Positions 52,558-63,700 are shown, counted from the stretch's first letter. The stretch: DNA of 64,000 bases from Prorocentrum cordatum (GCA_963575745.1 CAUYUJ010020182.1:296620-360619), one strand, 5' to 3'. Translations and numbers: made by a program. Notes: a model not told the origin generated them from the sequence alone.

Positions 52558-53514
52558 ATGAAACGCAAGGCAGAGGACGCATGGCGGGAGGTCGCTGTCG
52601 GGAAAGCAGCGCGCCAAGATGGCGCGAGCATGGGGGTGCTCTGCGCGACGGGCGGGCTGTGCCGAAATCACGAGGGGGCAGCGGGATTTGCTCTGGAATG
52701 CGAGGAGCGCTGTGTTGTCTTGGGCGGCGAGATGAGCATAGAAGCCTTCGTGCCCGTCGGAAAGCACCGCCTGTGGGTGCTCAAAGTGGTCGGTGGCCAC
52801 AGTGCCGTGAAGGGCGCCTTGAGCGAAACAAACTTGTTAGAACAATTGTATGAGAAGCTTCGCGCTGGAGAAGGATACAACGTGGATGAAGCGGCGACTC
52901 CTGTGAAAGAGGCCCCCGCAGCAGCGGGGGTTGCAGCAGGGTCTCCCGCAGCAGCGGGAGAAAAAGGTCGGGATCCCATGGCGGATCTCCTTGGCACCGT
53001 CAAGGCCGCATCGAAAGCGAAGAAAACCCTTGAGAAACAGAAAGGGTTTCCTCGAGGCACGCTCTGCAGAGCAACCGTGCCGATGCCTCCTAAGCCAGAT
53101 GAGGCCGACACGAAAGAGGTTTGTGTGTATGAGAACAGATATGGGCAACTACTCGTTCAGAGTCAGGACCTGCCTTGGCTTCTGCATTACCTGTGCGAGG
53201 AGAGCCAGGGCAAAAGCGCCCCCGAACCCAACGACGACGACGAGGACGACGCTTTGGACGAGAAGCGCCCGTGGACCACCAGGTGGTGCCCCTCCGGGAT
53301 GTGGGCGCTGGAGGTCAGAGGAGGGCCGATGGCAGGCCGAACGTGGGCCTCCAGGCTTCAGGATCTGAACGAGGAGAAATGGTCCACAGGCATGGCGTTG
53401 ACGGAAGTGACGACGCCCTTGAAACAGCCCACCCGTGCGCAGCAGAAGCAGGTTCTTCTAGCGTTCTTGGAGGACGTGGTCCAGAAAGCCATCAAGCAGG
53501 AAACAGAGAAGTGA
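52558..53514 (+). CDS. Gene 2: intact unknown protein, 318 aa
   Basis: Complete frame from ATG 52558 to TGA. N-terminal basic segment (MKRKAEDAWREVAVGKAARQ), a compact domain with Cys residues (GVLCATGGLCRNHEGAAGFA, CEERCVVLGGEMSIEAFVPV, LWVLKVVGGHSAVKGALSET), a linker containing two perfect hairpins encoding APAAAG and SPAAAG (52913-52930 and 52942-52961), then a second domain (EVCVYENRYGQLLVQSQDLP, PWLLHYLCEESQ), an acidic NDDDEDDALDE stretch and a C-terminal domain (WCPSGMWALEVRGGPMAGRT to AFLEDVVQKAIKQETEK). The only undamaged gene of the element. No family recognised; similar predicted proteins may recur in dinoflagellates (recollection, not checked). Confidence 0.7.
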   Translation: MKRKAEDAWREVAVGKAARQDGASMGVLCATGGLCRNHEGAAGFALECEERCVVLGGEMSIEAFVPVGKHRLWVLKVVGGHSAVKGALSETNLLEQLYEKLRAGEGYNVDEAATPVKEAPAAAGVAAGSPAAAGEKGRDPMADLLGTVKAASKAKKTLEKQKGFPRGTLCRATVPMPPKPDEADTKEVCVYENRYGQLLVQSQDLPWLLHYLCEESQGKSAPEPNDDDEDDALDEKRPWTTRWCPSGMWALEVRGGPMAGRTWASRLQDLNEEKWSTGMALTEVTTPLKQPTRAQQKQVLLAFLEDVVQKAIKQETEK

Positions 53515-53732
53515 TGTCTTCGTTATCCGCTCGCTGGCGCGCGCCGCAGCAGCGGCGCGCTGACCGCTACAGCGGCTTGTTTTATGCAGACAGACTCGGC
53601 GTTTGCACCGCAGCAGCGGCGCGCTGACCGCCGAGGTCGATGCCTGCGGGTTTCTGTCGACTGGACAGGGGCGAGGGCACGCGCGGGGGATCGCGAGCCT
53701 GCGGCTCTCCAGCGCTCGCGCGCTAGAGGACA
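53515..53732. other. Intergenic, two hairpins with duplicated flank
   Basis: Hairpin with 8-bp stem GCGCGCCG/CGGCGCGC at 53539-53560. A degenerate second copy at 53608-53619 shares the same 3' flank (CAGCAGCGGCGCGCTGACCG), so the hairpin was duplicated together with flanking bases. Confidence 0.8.
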
Positions 53733-55175
53733 ATGGAACTCGCGGAATCCGGCGAGGAGGGGGCGGAGGGGTTGGGACAAGTAGGGCGGGGGGGGAGGAG
53801 GGGGAGGAGGAGGAGGAGGAGCAGCAGCAGCAGCAGCAGCAGCACCCGCAGCAGCACCGACAGGAGGATCACTGCGAGGATGCGGCCGTTCGCTTGCCCT
53901 GCGGCGCTGGGCTCGAGACAAGAGGGCGGCCGCGTGCGCGCGCGCATGGCTTCGGCCCCATGGCCGCCGCAGCCGCTCCGCCCCCAGACCCAGGAGACGC
54001 TCGCCCTGCAAGCGCGCCTCTGCGGGTCGGGCGCGACCGCGGGGCCAGCGAATTTGTGGAGTTGTTGGTGCCAACGAGACAAAACGATTAGAGGCAGGCC
54101 ATTCTGGAGAAAGTTGAGGATGCCTGAGAAGGTCGCCGCCGCAGTAGCGGAGGTCGAAGAAGAGGCGCAGGCGGGGCGCTTGAGATGGACCAACAAAGAC
54201 ATCATGCGATTGGTCCTCCCGCGCCCTCGACGCGGCCACTGCGACGACGTGTTCGCAAACCTTGGGGACGACGCGGCTCTGGGCGAGGGCGGCGAGATTT
54301 GGCATGGCATGGGGGGGGCGGAAGACGCAGCCGAGGGTCTCCGCAGCAGCGGGGGCACTGAGGGTGGCAATTCCGTCGACGCCCTCGAAGGAGATGAAGA
54401 TGATGGGGGCGAGGGCGACGACGGGTGGAGCGCCGCTGGCGAGTTTGACTACGGATGGGCCAATCAAAGCCTCAACGCAGCAGCGGCGGCGGAGAGCGCG
54501 CTGGAGGCGCCGCCTGGCCTGTCGACGTCTCGTATGGAAAACGCGGAGCAGACGTCTGACTTGATGAGAACGCATTCGTCGATCGCTGAGGAGTTGCGCA
54601 GCTGGGGCGACATCGCGGGGGCCACGTTCACGGAGACGCAGTTACGGAAAGAACGGAGGCGAGTGCGCGAAGTGTCGAAGGAAGATCCCGGGGTTCAGCG
54701 GGCCCTCGCAGCATGCGAGGACGCCCGCGAGGCGACGCTCAGAAACGAGAAACGACAGCGGGATGTCGAGGCGCGGCGCAGAGAAGAGCTAACCCGCCTG
54801 GGGGGCGACGCAAAGAAAGCGCGCAAGCTGCTGAGGACACAGCAAGCCAAACTCTCAGACGCAGAGGCAGCCATAGATATCAAACACAGGATGAAGCATG
54901 TCGGGTTATCCGAGCTGGGCGCGGGCCTTCGCAGCTGCGGAGGCGCGGCGGGTCGAACGTCGAGGTGCGACGCGCTGAATCGCCTGGCGGGGTTGGGTTC
55001 TGGGCTTTCTGCAGCTCAGCGGTCAGATTTTGAATGGTTTCGGCGGGAATGGGACGTCGCTGGCATGGGGGACTTCGGTGGAATGTGGCCGGAGACGTTT
55101 GCCACGTGGTTGCAGAACGTCATAGACGAGTACTGGGGGCAACCCGAGAGCTTTCAGCATGTTTATGCACAGTGA
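53733..55175 (+). CDS. Gene 3: coiled-coil protein, unknown
   Basis: Open from ATG 53733 to TGA. The first 100 residues are low complexity (Arg/Gly then a poly-Ser run from AGC repeats), so the ATG at 54120 (MPEKVAAAVAEVEEEAQAGR) may be the real start. Then a helical region, an acidic linker (ALEGDEDDGGEGDDGW), APPGLSTSRMENAEQTSDLM, a long charged coiled coil (about residues 310-395: TETQLRKERRRVREVSKEDP to QQAKLSDAEAAIDIKH) and a C-terminal domain, CDALNRLAGLGSGLSAAQRS, FEWFRREWDVAGMGDFGGMW, TWLQNVIDEYWGQPESFQHV. Partial CAGCAG hairpins (54341, 54928) encode GLRSSGG/GLRSCGG. Recurrent in dinoflagellates as far as I recall; function unknown. Confidence 0.6.
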   Translation: MELAESGEEGAEGLGQVGRGGRRGRRRRRSSSSSSSSTRSSTDRRITARMRPFACPAALGSRQEGGRVRARMASAPWPPQPLRPQTQETLALQARLCGSGATAGPANLWSCWCQRDKTIRGRPFWRKLRMPEKVAAAVAEVEEEAQAGRLRWTNKDIMRLVLPRPRRGHCDDVFANLGDDAALGEGGEIWHGMGGAEDAAEGLRSSGGTEGGNSVDALEGDEDDGGEGDDGWSAAGEFDYGWANQSLNAAAAAESALEAPPGLSTSRMENAEQTSDLMRTHSSIAEELRSWGDIAGATFTETQLRKERRRVREVSKEDPGVQRALAACEDAREATLRNEKRQRDVEARRREELTRLGGDAKKARKLLRTQQAKLSDAEAAIDIKHRMKHVGLSELGAGLRSCGGAAGRTSRCDALNRLAGLGSGLSAAQRSDFEWFRREWDVAGMGDFGGMWPETFATWLQNVIDEYWGQPESFQHVYAQ

Positions 55176-55892
<717 letters not shown>

Positions 55893-56209
55893 CCCGCCCT
55901 TTCCCTTCCTATCCGCCTCGTCTTCCTCCTCTTCGCCCCGCCCCCCTCCTTCCACCGCCGTTTCGGCCCCGGGAGTCCGGCTCTGACGGCCGCCCCCCCC
56001 CTGCAACGCGGGGGCAGGGAGTGACGGCCGCGGCCAGCAGCAGCAGCAGCAGCTCATTGGGCCCCGCAGCAGCGGGGCCTCGGGGCCGACTGTCGGCAGT
56101 ACACGCAGCGAAGTCTGGGAAGGTTTGGCGACCTGCGGGTGGTCAGGCAGAACCCTGGAAGGGCCCTTGGGCCCGTGTGACAGAGGGCGCCCCCGCAGCA
56201 GCGGGGGCT
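55893..56209. other. Upstream region of gene 4, two hairpins
   Basis: 7-bp-stem hairpins at 56060-56079 and 56189-56208. GTGTGACAGAGGGCG at 56175 is half of a TGA-loop palindrome, showing the two palindrome types side by side. Confidence 0.6.
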
Positions 56210-58133
56210 GCGCCGCCTGGCGTTTCAAGCTCAGCAGCGGCGGCGCGATCAGAAGTTTCTACGATACGCACCCGCCCAGGCGACTCGGCGGTGGGCCCGA
56301 GCGATGACGAAGAGCCTCAGGAAGAGCGGCGCGACCAGCCGGCCTTTGGGGGCTGCGCGCCGCCCGACGACGTCGAGCGGCGCAAGTGCGTTCTGCGCGA
56401 CGCCGTCCCGCTCCAGTTCTTCTGCGAAAGTAGAGCGGCTGACGTGAACAGGCAGCGGAGCGACAACGTGGGCAACCTTTCCGTCCTGTTCGGGAACTGG
56501 GGCCCCATGCCGAGCGAGACCAACCACGCGGACCAGCGGCGGAGACTTGAGTTGCAGCTGCGGCATTGCCCTGCTCTCGTGGCGTGCTTTGCGGAATGTG
56601 AGGAGCAGATGGAGGCAATCCTACAGCGGCCAGGGAAACCACCGCCGCTGCAGGCGGACGCCCCCGCAGCAGCGGGGGCGTCAGCAGCGGAGGGCTAAAG
56701 CAGCAGCAGCGGTGGGCCTTTTGTCGCCCCCGCAGCAGCGATGGCGACAGCAAGAGGAAGTCGTGCTGCGAGTGTTGGCGATTGCCAACAGCTCCAGAAT
56801 CGACCAGATCACGAATACTTGACCCTGCGCGGGCGTGAGGACAAGTCCTTGTGCATCGCTGCGCGCGCAAATCTGTGCCACGGAATGCGGCTGCTCCACT
56901 GGGAAAGGAGTGTCGACGGCCACTGCAAAAGGGAACAAGATGGAAGCGTTCTCGAGGATCATGGCGGTTGAGGTCTACTTCGATCAATCCTACGCCCACT
57001 TCGGCTCGAAAGTGCGGGTGTGCGCGGTGCACCTCCACCGCGACGCGGCGAAAGCTTCCAAAGGCTTTAAGGAGGCGCACAAGACGTGGTGGCGGAGGCT
57101 GGCGGCCATCTTGCAGGAGAACAACGTTGACATCCCTTGTGGGGATTTCAACATGGCGCTCACACAGGCGCTGCCGAGTCTTCGGGGTCTAGGCTTGCGA
57201 TTGGAGACGGCAGCAGCGTACTTCTGGCGCGGATTGGACGGCGCTCCGTGCTTGGACAGCTGCGGCATCTTCGTTCTCAACGGGCCTGGCGAGTACACCC
57301 TGCGCTGGCCGCTGAGCGCCGTGCACGACAGAGACGAGGCGGGGTTGCTCTTCGCACGCAAGTCGGTGATCGGTGAGATCGGGCACCGCAACAGAAGCAA
57401 GGCAGAGGCCCCCGCAGCAGCGGGGGCCTCCACCAGCCCATCATCGGAGCCGACGTACTGGCACCACTGCCAGGAAGGAGGCCCTGGGATGCCTTACGAT
57501 CGCTACTACCCGAAAAAAGACGCCCGCGAGCACCTCCAGGATTTACTGACTCAGTCAGAGGAATGCCAACGCAAGATCCAAGAGAAGGAGCGTGAGAAAC
57601 TGAGGCGCGCCGAGGCTGAGGCTAGAGGGGACCACCGCTTCTCTAGTAATCGCGAGGTGACCCTCTTCCGCGCGTTGCAGAAGACGTTCCCGCCGGAGAC
57701 CGTGGAGGTGGAGGGGCGCTGGCACGGCGGCGCCCACTACCCTCTCCTGTTCCAAATGCGCATGGCCAGCGTGCGTTCGCAGGGGAGGAAGCAGGAGAGA
57801 GCCAAAGAGAAGAAGGACAGGCGCGCCCAGAAACAGCAAGCAGCTGCGCTCCAGGGCGCCGCAGCAGTGGCGCCCGAGCAGCACGGGCCCGAGCGCCAGG
57901 CACCAGAGCAGCACCGCGAGAGGGGCGAGCAAGACGAGCGCGCCCAACAGGCGTGGCGCCCGCCAAGATGGGCAGACGAAAACGCGGACGACGGCCGCGA
58001 CTGGCCCGCGGCTGGCGATGGAAGGTCGCGGCGGGGGTTTGAAAGGGGGAGGGGGGGAGAGGGGGGGTGGAGCACGGGGATGGCAGGAGGGAGGAGAGGG
58101 AATGAGGAAGAGGCCGAGCAGGACGAGGGATGA
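56210..58133 (+). pseudogene. Gene 4: EEP (endonuclease/exonuclease/phosphatase)-like protein, interrupted
   Basis: Three collinear frame segments. (a) To the TAA at 56696: CVLRDAVPLQFFCESRAADV, NVGNLSVLFGNWGPMPSETN, LRHCPALVACFAECEEQMEA, the last holding the catalytic Glu position. (b) 56741-56940, same frame: NRPDHEYLTLRGREDKSLCI, RANLCHGMRLLHWERSVDGH. (c) After a one-base shift at about 56930: MEAFSRIMAVEVYFDQSYAH, VRVCAVHLHRDAAKASKGFK, NNVDIPCGDFNMALTQALPS with GDFN at 57141-57152, and GGAHYPLLFQM with the C-terminal His at 57735-57737. So E, D/N and H motifs of the EEP fold are all present, and the breaks are one stop inside a hairpin-rich linker and one shift at an A-rich site (CAAAAGGGAAC). 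A coiled, Gln/Arg-rich tail follows. Hairpins with 10-bp stems lie in linkers at 56657-56682 and 57405-57430. May be a phosphodiesterase or nuclease; spliced or programmed reading cannot be excluded. Confidence 0.55.
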
Positions 58134-58146
58134 CATAAGGAAATGA

Positions 58147-58650
58147 GTGTCGGGAAGGGGCGGGAGTGGACAGGAAGGGGATAATGATCGAAATAGTAAC
58201 TTATCACCCCCAAGGTGGCAGCCGGCCCCGCAGTGGCCATCTCCAGGGCCTGCGCCGCTGGAGCAGCGAGGGCAAGGGTTACAAGAGCAGCAGCCGCGGG
58301 AGGCGCCGCGGCATCAGCCGCCAGAGCCCCCGCAGCAGCGGAGGCCACAAACGCCACGGCAGCAACCAACAGACGAGGAGTGGCGCAGGGATGAGTGGTG
58401 GCGCACCAAGGAGGGCGAGGAGCGCGAGTGGCAACAGCCGAGCGGCGAGGCTTCCTCGCTGCAGGACCGCATGGTCGACTCCGCCTGGCGCGACATGCAA
58501 GTTGCATTCGGCAGCGACCAACGCCCCAGTGACTGGTGGAGCAGCCACAGTGGGTGGAGTAGCGGCCAGGGGCACTGGGAGGTCGCGACCACGACTTGGA
58601 GGTGGGTCGAACCCCCCCCCGAAACCAATCCCTGGGAAAAACTTAGCTGA
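58147..58650 (+). CDS. Gene 5 candidate: W/Q/P-rich frame
   Basis: Open frame with PRWQPAPQWPSPGPAPLEQR, EEWRRDEWWRTKEGEEREWQ, DSAWRDMQVAFGSDQRPSDW and a W-rich end. Tryptophan richness recalls the N-terminus of gene 1. No in-frame ATG at its start (first codon GTG; an ATG lies in another frame at 58143). May be the 3' end of gene 4 after a frame break, a short separate gene, or spurious. Confidence 0.3.
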   Translation: MSGRGGSGQEGDNDRNSNLSPPRWQPAPQWPSPGPAPLEQRGQGLQEQQPREAPRHQPPEPPQQRRPQTPRQQPTDEEWRRDEWWRTKEGEEREWQQPSGEASSLQDRMVDSAWRDMQVAFGSDQRPSDWWSSHSGWSSGQGHWEVATTTWRWVEPPPETNPWEKLS

Positions 58651-58659
58651 ACCATCGCA

Positions 58660-58960
58660 CAGGAGCCGCCCCTCCGCAGCAGCGGAGGGAGGCCTCATCG
58701 GCCGAACGTCGACCCTCCGCAGCAGCGGAGGCCTTGCCAATGCATCGTGAGCGGCGGCGACTCGCGCGCGCCGTCGTGCTCGGCGACCGCTGCCCGAGCG
58801 GAGAAGGAAAAAGAAACGGTGCTTTCATCGGTGCTGTCGTTGCCTCCTCTCCTTCATCGTTTTCTTCTCCCTCCCCCTCCAATCCCCCATCCCGCTATCA
58901 CATTTTATCGTCTCCAATCGTATCGGGAGCTCCCGTGGCAGAAGAGCACCCAGAACGAGG
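58660..58960. other. 3' interior of the element, two hairpins
   Basis: Hairpins with CCCTCCG/CGGAGGG (58670-58689) and CCTCCG/CGGAGG (58714-58731) stems, then pyrimidine-rich DNA. No gene seen. Confidence 0.6.
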
Positions 58961-59046
58961 TCCTCCGTGACAGAGGGGGGGGCATCTCAGACCCCCTCTG
59001 TGACAGAGGGGGGGCATATTTGACCCCCTCTGTGACAGAGGGGGGG
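58960..59046. repeat. Right palindrome array (TGA loop), three units
   Basis: A diverged unit at about 58961-58979 (CCTCCGTGACAGAGG) and two perfect 9-bp-arm units at 58992-59012 and 59024-59044, spaced 32 bp as in the left array. Confidence 0.93.
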
Positions 59047-59058
59047 GCAAAAAACAAG

Positions 59059-59086
59059 TGATCACTTTAATGCGGCTTCTGGATTA
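59059..59086 (-). repeat. Right terminal inverted repeat (28 bp)
   Basis: Exact reverse complement of 48354-48381. Confidence 0.92.
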
Positions 59087-59343
59087 CGTCTTAATCATCT
59101 TCGGGGAGGAAAGGCGAAAACTATTCATATTGTGTCACTGTGTGGAAAAAGTAAGAGGAGGGGGAAAGGGACAACGGAGTGTGGCAAGCCAGGTGCGTTC
59201 GAGCCATATCTGACATCCGATCCTTCCCCCCATCCATCCCAATTGCTCTGATGTGTTTCTACAAGCGGGTGCGTGTCATAGCGGACGTGGAAGTCGGAAG
59301 TCAAAAAGAAACCCCATCGTGATCAGCGGGTTTTGTCGGATGT
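59087..59343. repeat. Right flank with R3 copy 3
   Basis: GGCAAGCCAGGTGCGTTCGA, GCCATATCTGACATCC at 59177-59218 match R3. The preceding GAGGAGGGGGAAAGGG is the R3 purine tract. Confidence 0.72.
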
Positions 59344-59508
59344 GTGGGGCCGCGAGCCTTGCGACACCTGCGGCACCTGAGGAAATTCTCAGACATGTGG
59401 AACCTGCGGGAAAACCTGCGACACCTGTGGGACCTGGGGGGGCTGTGGGGCATGCGAGAGCTGCGAGACCCGTGGGACCTGCGAGACCTGTCGGATCCAG
59501 AAAGTTGC
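59344..59508 (+). repeat. GACACCTGYGGGACCTGCGA minisatellite
   Basis: Degenerate 12-bp-based repeat. One frame reads like a CxxC-rich protein (TCGTCGKTCDTCGT) but this is a direct consequence of the 12-bp period. Confidence 0.8.
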
Positions 59509-59967
59509 CCACGCTGGGGCGAGAGCGCCACTCTGAATGACGGGAGCGACAGACAGATGACAGTGACGCCACCGAGGAACCCCACACACTTATGTTATGT
59601 CTGAAGTGATGATAGCTGACGTGAAATATGCGAGAATGATGCTGGAAGGCGTTGCCCCGCCGATACCGTTGGTGACGCCGGTCAAGAGGCGGGGAGGTCA
59701 CCGAGGACCTGTTTCCAGGGCGGCAACGGGCCCTTCGGTCACGCAGGGCACGGAACGCGATCTTCGTGGAAAACCCCTCGCCAGCACCCAGCTCGCAAGC
59801 ATCAGAAAACTGTGACGGAGAGTTTCCGACAGCGCTCATCGATGGAGAATCTCTCAGCGGGGGCCGCGCCCCGTGCGCATGCTCAGCGCAGATTCCGCCA
59901 GCGAGAGCGCGCAGCGCTGTGGCCTGACTGCAACGTGGCGCAGCGGTTTCTCCGCACCCGCGCAGGT
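59509..59967. other. No gene recognised; R4 fragment at 5' end
   Basis: GGGGCGAGAGCGCCACTCTG, AATGACGGGAGCGACAGAC at 59511-59553 is a diverged R4 copy. The rest has no clear coding frame. Confidence 0.5.
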
Positions 59968-60441
59968 TCAGGTCTTCGCATTGAACTCCCGGATGGTGTC
60001 CGGCTCTCGTCGCCCCACAATTGCATCGGTGTCCCCCACGTGCGCCCGGTTGTCCAGGGCGCGGACCGAGGCTTTGGAGTCGGGGCTCCTTGGCCAATCG
60101 TGATGGGGTGGCGCCACCCCTTTCTCGGCCAGCCGCTCGTAGTTCGTGGTCTTCCCGACGGCGGCCACACCACTTGCCCTCTTCCGCAAAGAGTGGTCGT
60201 CGCTTCTGGGCTCCGCGTGCTCGCGCACCCGCGGCAGCGGAGGGCGCGATCGGCGTCGCCGAAGCTGGGTCGCCCGGCCACCGGGGAAGGCGTCGCGCGT
60301 CGCGCGTCCGTCCGGGGGAAGGCGCTCCAAAACGGGACATGCGCCCTCAAAATGTCGAGCATCTCGGTTGATCTGACGCAGTGCGTCCCTGAGCGTCGAG
60401 CACGGGGGCGGCAGCTGGCTCACGGCAACTTCTCCCCACAT
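59968..60441 (-). CDS. Candidate minus-strand coding fragment, unknown
   Basis: Minus-strand frame beginning MWGEVAVSQLPPPCSTLRDA, with DALRQINRDARHFEGACPVL and ending VGKTTNYERLAEKGVAPPHH, ALDNRAHVGDTDAIVGRREP before a stop. The two ends look protein-like, the middle is Arg-rich and poorer. No family recognised. Could be one or two decayed exons. Confidence 0.25.
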   Translation of the reverse strand: MWGEVAVSQLPPPCSTLRDALRQINRDARHFEGACPVLERLPPDGRATRDAFPGGRATQLRRRRSRPPLPRVREHAEPRSDDHSLRKRASGVAAVGKTTNYERLAEKGVAPPHHDWPRSPDSKASVRALDNRAHVGDTDAIVGRREPDTIREFNAKT

Positions 60442-60534
60442 CCAGACTAGGGCTCATGTTTTCTCGAGGCACCCCGCACAGGAGCAGGATGGAGGCCCCC
60501 CTCTCTTCTTACTCACGCATCCAAACACTCCCAC

Positions 60535-60880
60535 ACCCACATCATCATCACAGCATCAACATCACTGACACACTCACGCACACGCATTCGACCACTCCCA
60601 CTCACTCAATCACAACCACTTACTTATCCTGAGTGGTCGACTCACTCACAATTACCACTCATCATCGTCATCATCATCGCTATCACAACACCACTGTCAC
60701 CATCGTCATTATCGCACACACTCATTCACACACCCACACACTCAGCTTGAGGAGGTCTCAGGCGGGAGCCCCGTCTGTGAGTGAGCACCATCACCATCAC
60801 CCAGTACCATCGTCACCATAATCACCCATCACCCGCCACCACCATAACCATCACCATCGTCACCATCAACCATTACCATC
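60535..60880 (+). repeat. CAT/CAC/ACTCAC microsatellite region
   Basis: CATCATCAC, ACTCACACAC and CACCATCAC runs with interruptions. Confidence 0.88.
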
Positions 60881-61612
60881 GTCCTCATCAACGGAGGAAG
60901 TCTCAGGCGGGAGCCTCGTTTGTGAGTTAATTGCGAGGAAGTCTCAGGCCAGAGCCCCCTCTCTATGTGGCCCGCAGATTACTTTCAGCAGTCATCATTC
61001 TTGGGCCGGAGAGGCTTGAATATCGAGGAAGTATCAGGCGGGAACCTCGTCTGTGAGTGAATAGCGAGGAAGTTCCAGGCGGGAGCCCCTTTTCTATGGG
61101 GCCTGCAGCTCACGCTTTTAATCCGAGCGGGTCATCGGAAAATTTGCAGATGTCATCATTTTTGGGCCCGTGAGGCCTGCAATATGGAAATAATATCAGG
61201 TGGGAGCCTCGTTTATGAGTGAATTGCGAGGAAGTCTGAAGCGGGAGCCCCCTCCCTCCCTCTCTATGGAACCCGCAGCTCACGTTTTTAATCCGAGCGG
61301 GTCATCGGAAAACTTGTAAGTGTCGTCGCGTCTGAGCATTTAAGGCCTAAATATGGTGGAAGTATCCGGCAGGAGCGTCGTCTGTGAGTGGATTGAGAGG
61401 AAGTCTTCGGCGGGAGCCTCCGCTTTATAGGGGGCCGCAGCTCACAGTCGAATATGAAGCGGATCATCCTCAAACTTGCAATTGTCTTCATTTTTGGGTT
61501 CCAGAGGCTTAAGTATGGTGGAAGTATCAGGCGAGAGCCTCGTCTGTGAGTGAATTGCGAGGAAGTCTAAGGTGGGTGCCCCCTCCCTATGGAGCCCGCA
61601 GCTCATGTTAGC
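60740..61612 (+). repeat. About 165-bp tandem repeat, 4-5 diverged copies
   Basis: GTGAGTGAATTGCGAGGAAG recurs near 60922, 61053, 61215, 61384 and 61547, each preceded by TCAGGCGGGAGCCTCGT and followed by GGAGCCCGCAGCTCACG and TCATCATTTTTGGG. Spacing is 131-169 bp. Confidence 0.85.
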
Positions 61613-62690
61613 GAGAGCTCGCCCGCGAATGATGAGAAAGTAAAAGGTGATGACGAGGACGACGACGACGACCAGGTACCGCAGGAAGAGGACGACGACA
61701 AGGTGCTGGACGACGACGGCGTGAGGGAACGTTGCGCATGCTGATACGCCGCCACCCCTTCTAGGGAGCGGTGGGCCGTGCATTCGTAGTCCTCTTTTTC
61801 AAGCGTTTTTCATACGAAGGTTTTCAAATCCATTCGAATTATCAGCCATCGGTTTCTTGATGTGGAAACAAAATGTGCGAGACCGTACATTGAATCTGCA
61901 TTGACCTAGAGGGTCACGTCCTGAGCACGTAACGATTGGGCGTCTGGTGGTTTTCCCTGCACGTCTGCCGCGACAGTCGCCGTGCCGTTCTGCCCGAATT
62001 GTGGCGTTTCCAACGCCCGTGGGGGCGGACGCCAGCAGTTCTTGTATTGTGTTTGTTGTTGTTTTGACGTGGGCCCCTGGCCTTGTCCGCTGCAGGAGCT
62101 TCTGGCCAGCAGCTGCTGCGGTTGGATATGTCGGGAATAGTTGCAAGTCATGTTTTCATGTGGGTATTTTTTCCTCAGAGGTGAACCGCTGGCCTCGTCA
62201 GCTCCGAGAGCCTCTGGCGCGGCCCGCTCGACGCCCGCGGGGTTGTTCCAATGGCATGGTCTCGCGCGCCAGCGGCACGCGGGGTAGTTCCAACGGCCTG
62301 GCCCGCGGGGTTGTCCCATCGGTTGCGGCGCAATGTGGCAATTAGAGATTGCGCCCGTGCTGGCGGAGGCCGCGACGGCGCCGAGGAAAACCGACATGCG
62401 CGCTCATGCAATACGAAGGGGACGAGGTTGCGGGGCGTGAAACAAAACACAACGGCGAAATGACGACAGCGTCTGGAGCGGGAGGAGTGCCTGCGCAAGG
62501 GCGAAGTGGAGAATGACGCGGGAGAGACAAGGATGCCCCAATAATCACGAGGACGACGGTGAGGGCGATTTCCAGATTGGCCGAAAGGATTCTCATGCGG
62601 GGTCCTACCGTCGGAGTAACTGGCGGCATGACCGACGCGCACGCGCGACAAGTAGCTGCGGTTTTCCCCCGGCGCGCCTGCGTGAAAACC
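61613..62690. other. No gene recognised
   Basis: Mixed DNA. CCGCTGGCGC/GCGCCAGCGG inverted segments around 62210-62280 and a GACGACGAC run at 61650-61670. Frames on both strands lack recognisable character. Confidence 0.45.
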
Positions 62691-62699
62691 CTGGCGTCC

Positions 62700-63290
62700 C
62701 GAGCCTACTTGGACCACGGCGTTTACACGTGTCGAGAAAATCCCTTCCTTGCCGCACTTTCCGAGCTTCGACTATAGAATCCGTGGCCGGGGACCGCCCT
62801 CTCCCCTTTTGGTGCCCTTTTTTTCCGAGCCTGGACCGTATAGAGACTGCGCTCTGAGACCTGTCCCTGGGCACCCCCTCTGGTGTCAAAAAATTGTCAC
62901 CCTTGCCACATTCTCCGAGCCTGGACCCACCCTGTTCGCACCCCCTCTGGTGTTCAGAAATGGTCACGCCTGCTATGCCCTGCACAACTGGTTCGGAGAG
63001 CGGGTGCGCTCAGAGATCACCTCCTGCGCACCCCCTTCTACGCAGCCGAAAAAGTGGCACGTTTGCTATGCCCTACACGACCAGTTCGGATAGCGGCCGC
63101 GCTCCGAGACCACCCCCTGCGCACACCCGATGGTGCCGAGAAAGTGCCACGCCTGCTACGTTTTCGTTGCCCACCCCTTGAAGTGTCGAGGAAGTGCAAC
63201 GCCTGCTGTGCCTGGACGACCGGGGCGTACAGAGACCGCGGTGAGAGACAACCCATTGCGAACCTCTCTGCACGCCGGCCACGCCTGCAA
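62700..63290. repeat. Degenerate tandem repeat, about 90-150 bp units
   Basis: GCTCNGAGACCNCCCCCTGC, GCACCCCCTCTGGTGTC and AAAGTGNCACGCCTGCTATG recur from about 62735 to 63290 in 4-6 diverged units with indels. Confidence 0.75.
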
Positions 63291-63700
63291 CGCGTTGCGA
63301 ATATTGCGGGTGTGTGTTACGTGGTGTGCGCATCATGTGTATGACGCGTGTGCGGTTATATGTGGGCGTGTGTCTCGTGTGGATGCCCACCATGTGGTGC
63401 ACAAGTCATGGGCGTACGATGCACTGAACACGCCAGGTGTGCACGATCATTGTATGTTGTGTCTGTGGCTGAATGTCGACGCGCTTGTGCAAGCGAAAAG
63501 GAAAAGGAGAGAGGGGGAGGTGAGGAAACTCGGGTGCGACGCGGCAGAGAAGAAAGCCATAACCCCACGAAACATTTGGTGAACAAGAGCTCAGCACAAT
63601 CACTTGTTGAAAACAACAGGACGCGGATGTATGCGGATGGATGGATGCGGTAGATTTGGGTAGATCGCCTGGACAATTTCAGGGAATATAGGATAATGCC
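63291..63700. other. No gene recognised
   Basis: GTGTG-rich DNA to about 63440, then a purine-rich stretch. No coding signal. Confidence 0.45.

Noticed and set aside
59344-59508. CxxC-rich frame resembling a zinc-ribbon or keratin-associated protein
   Set aside because: Product of a 12-bp minisatellite; no start, no flanking coding sequence.
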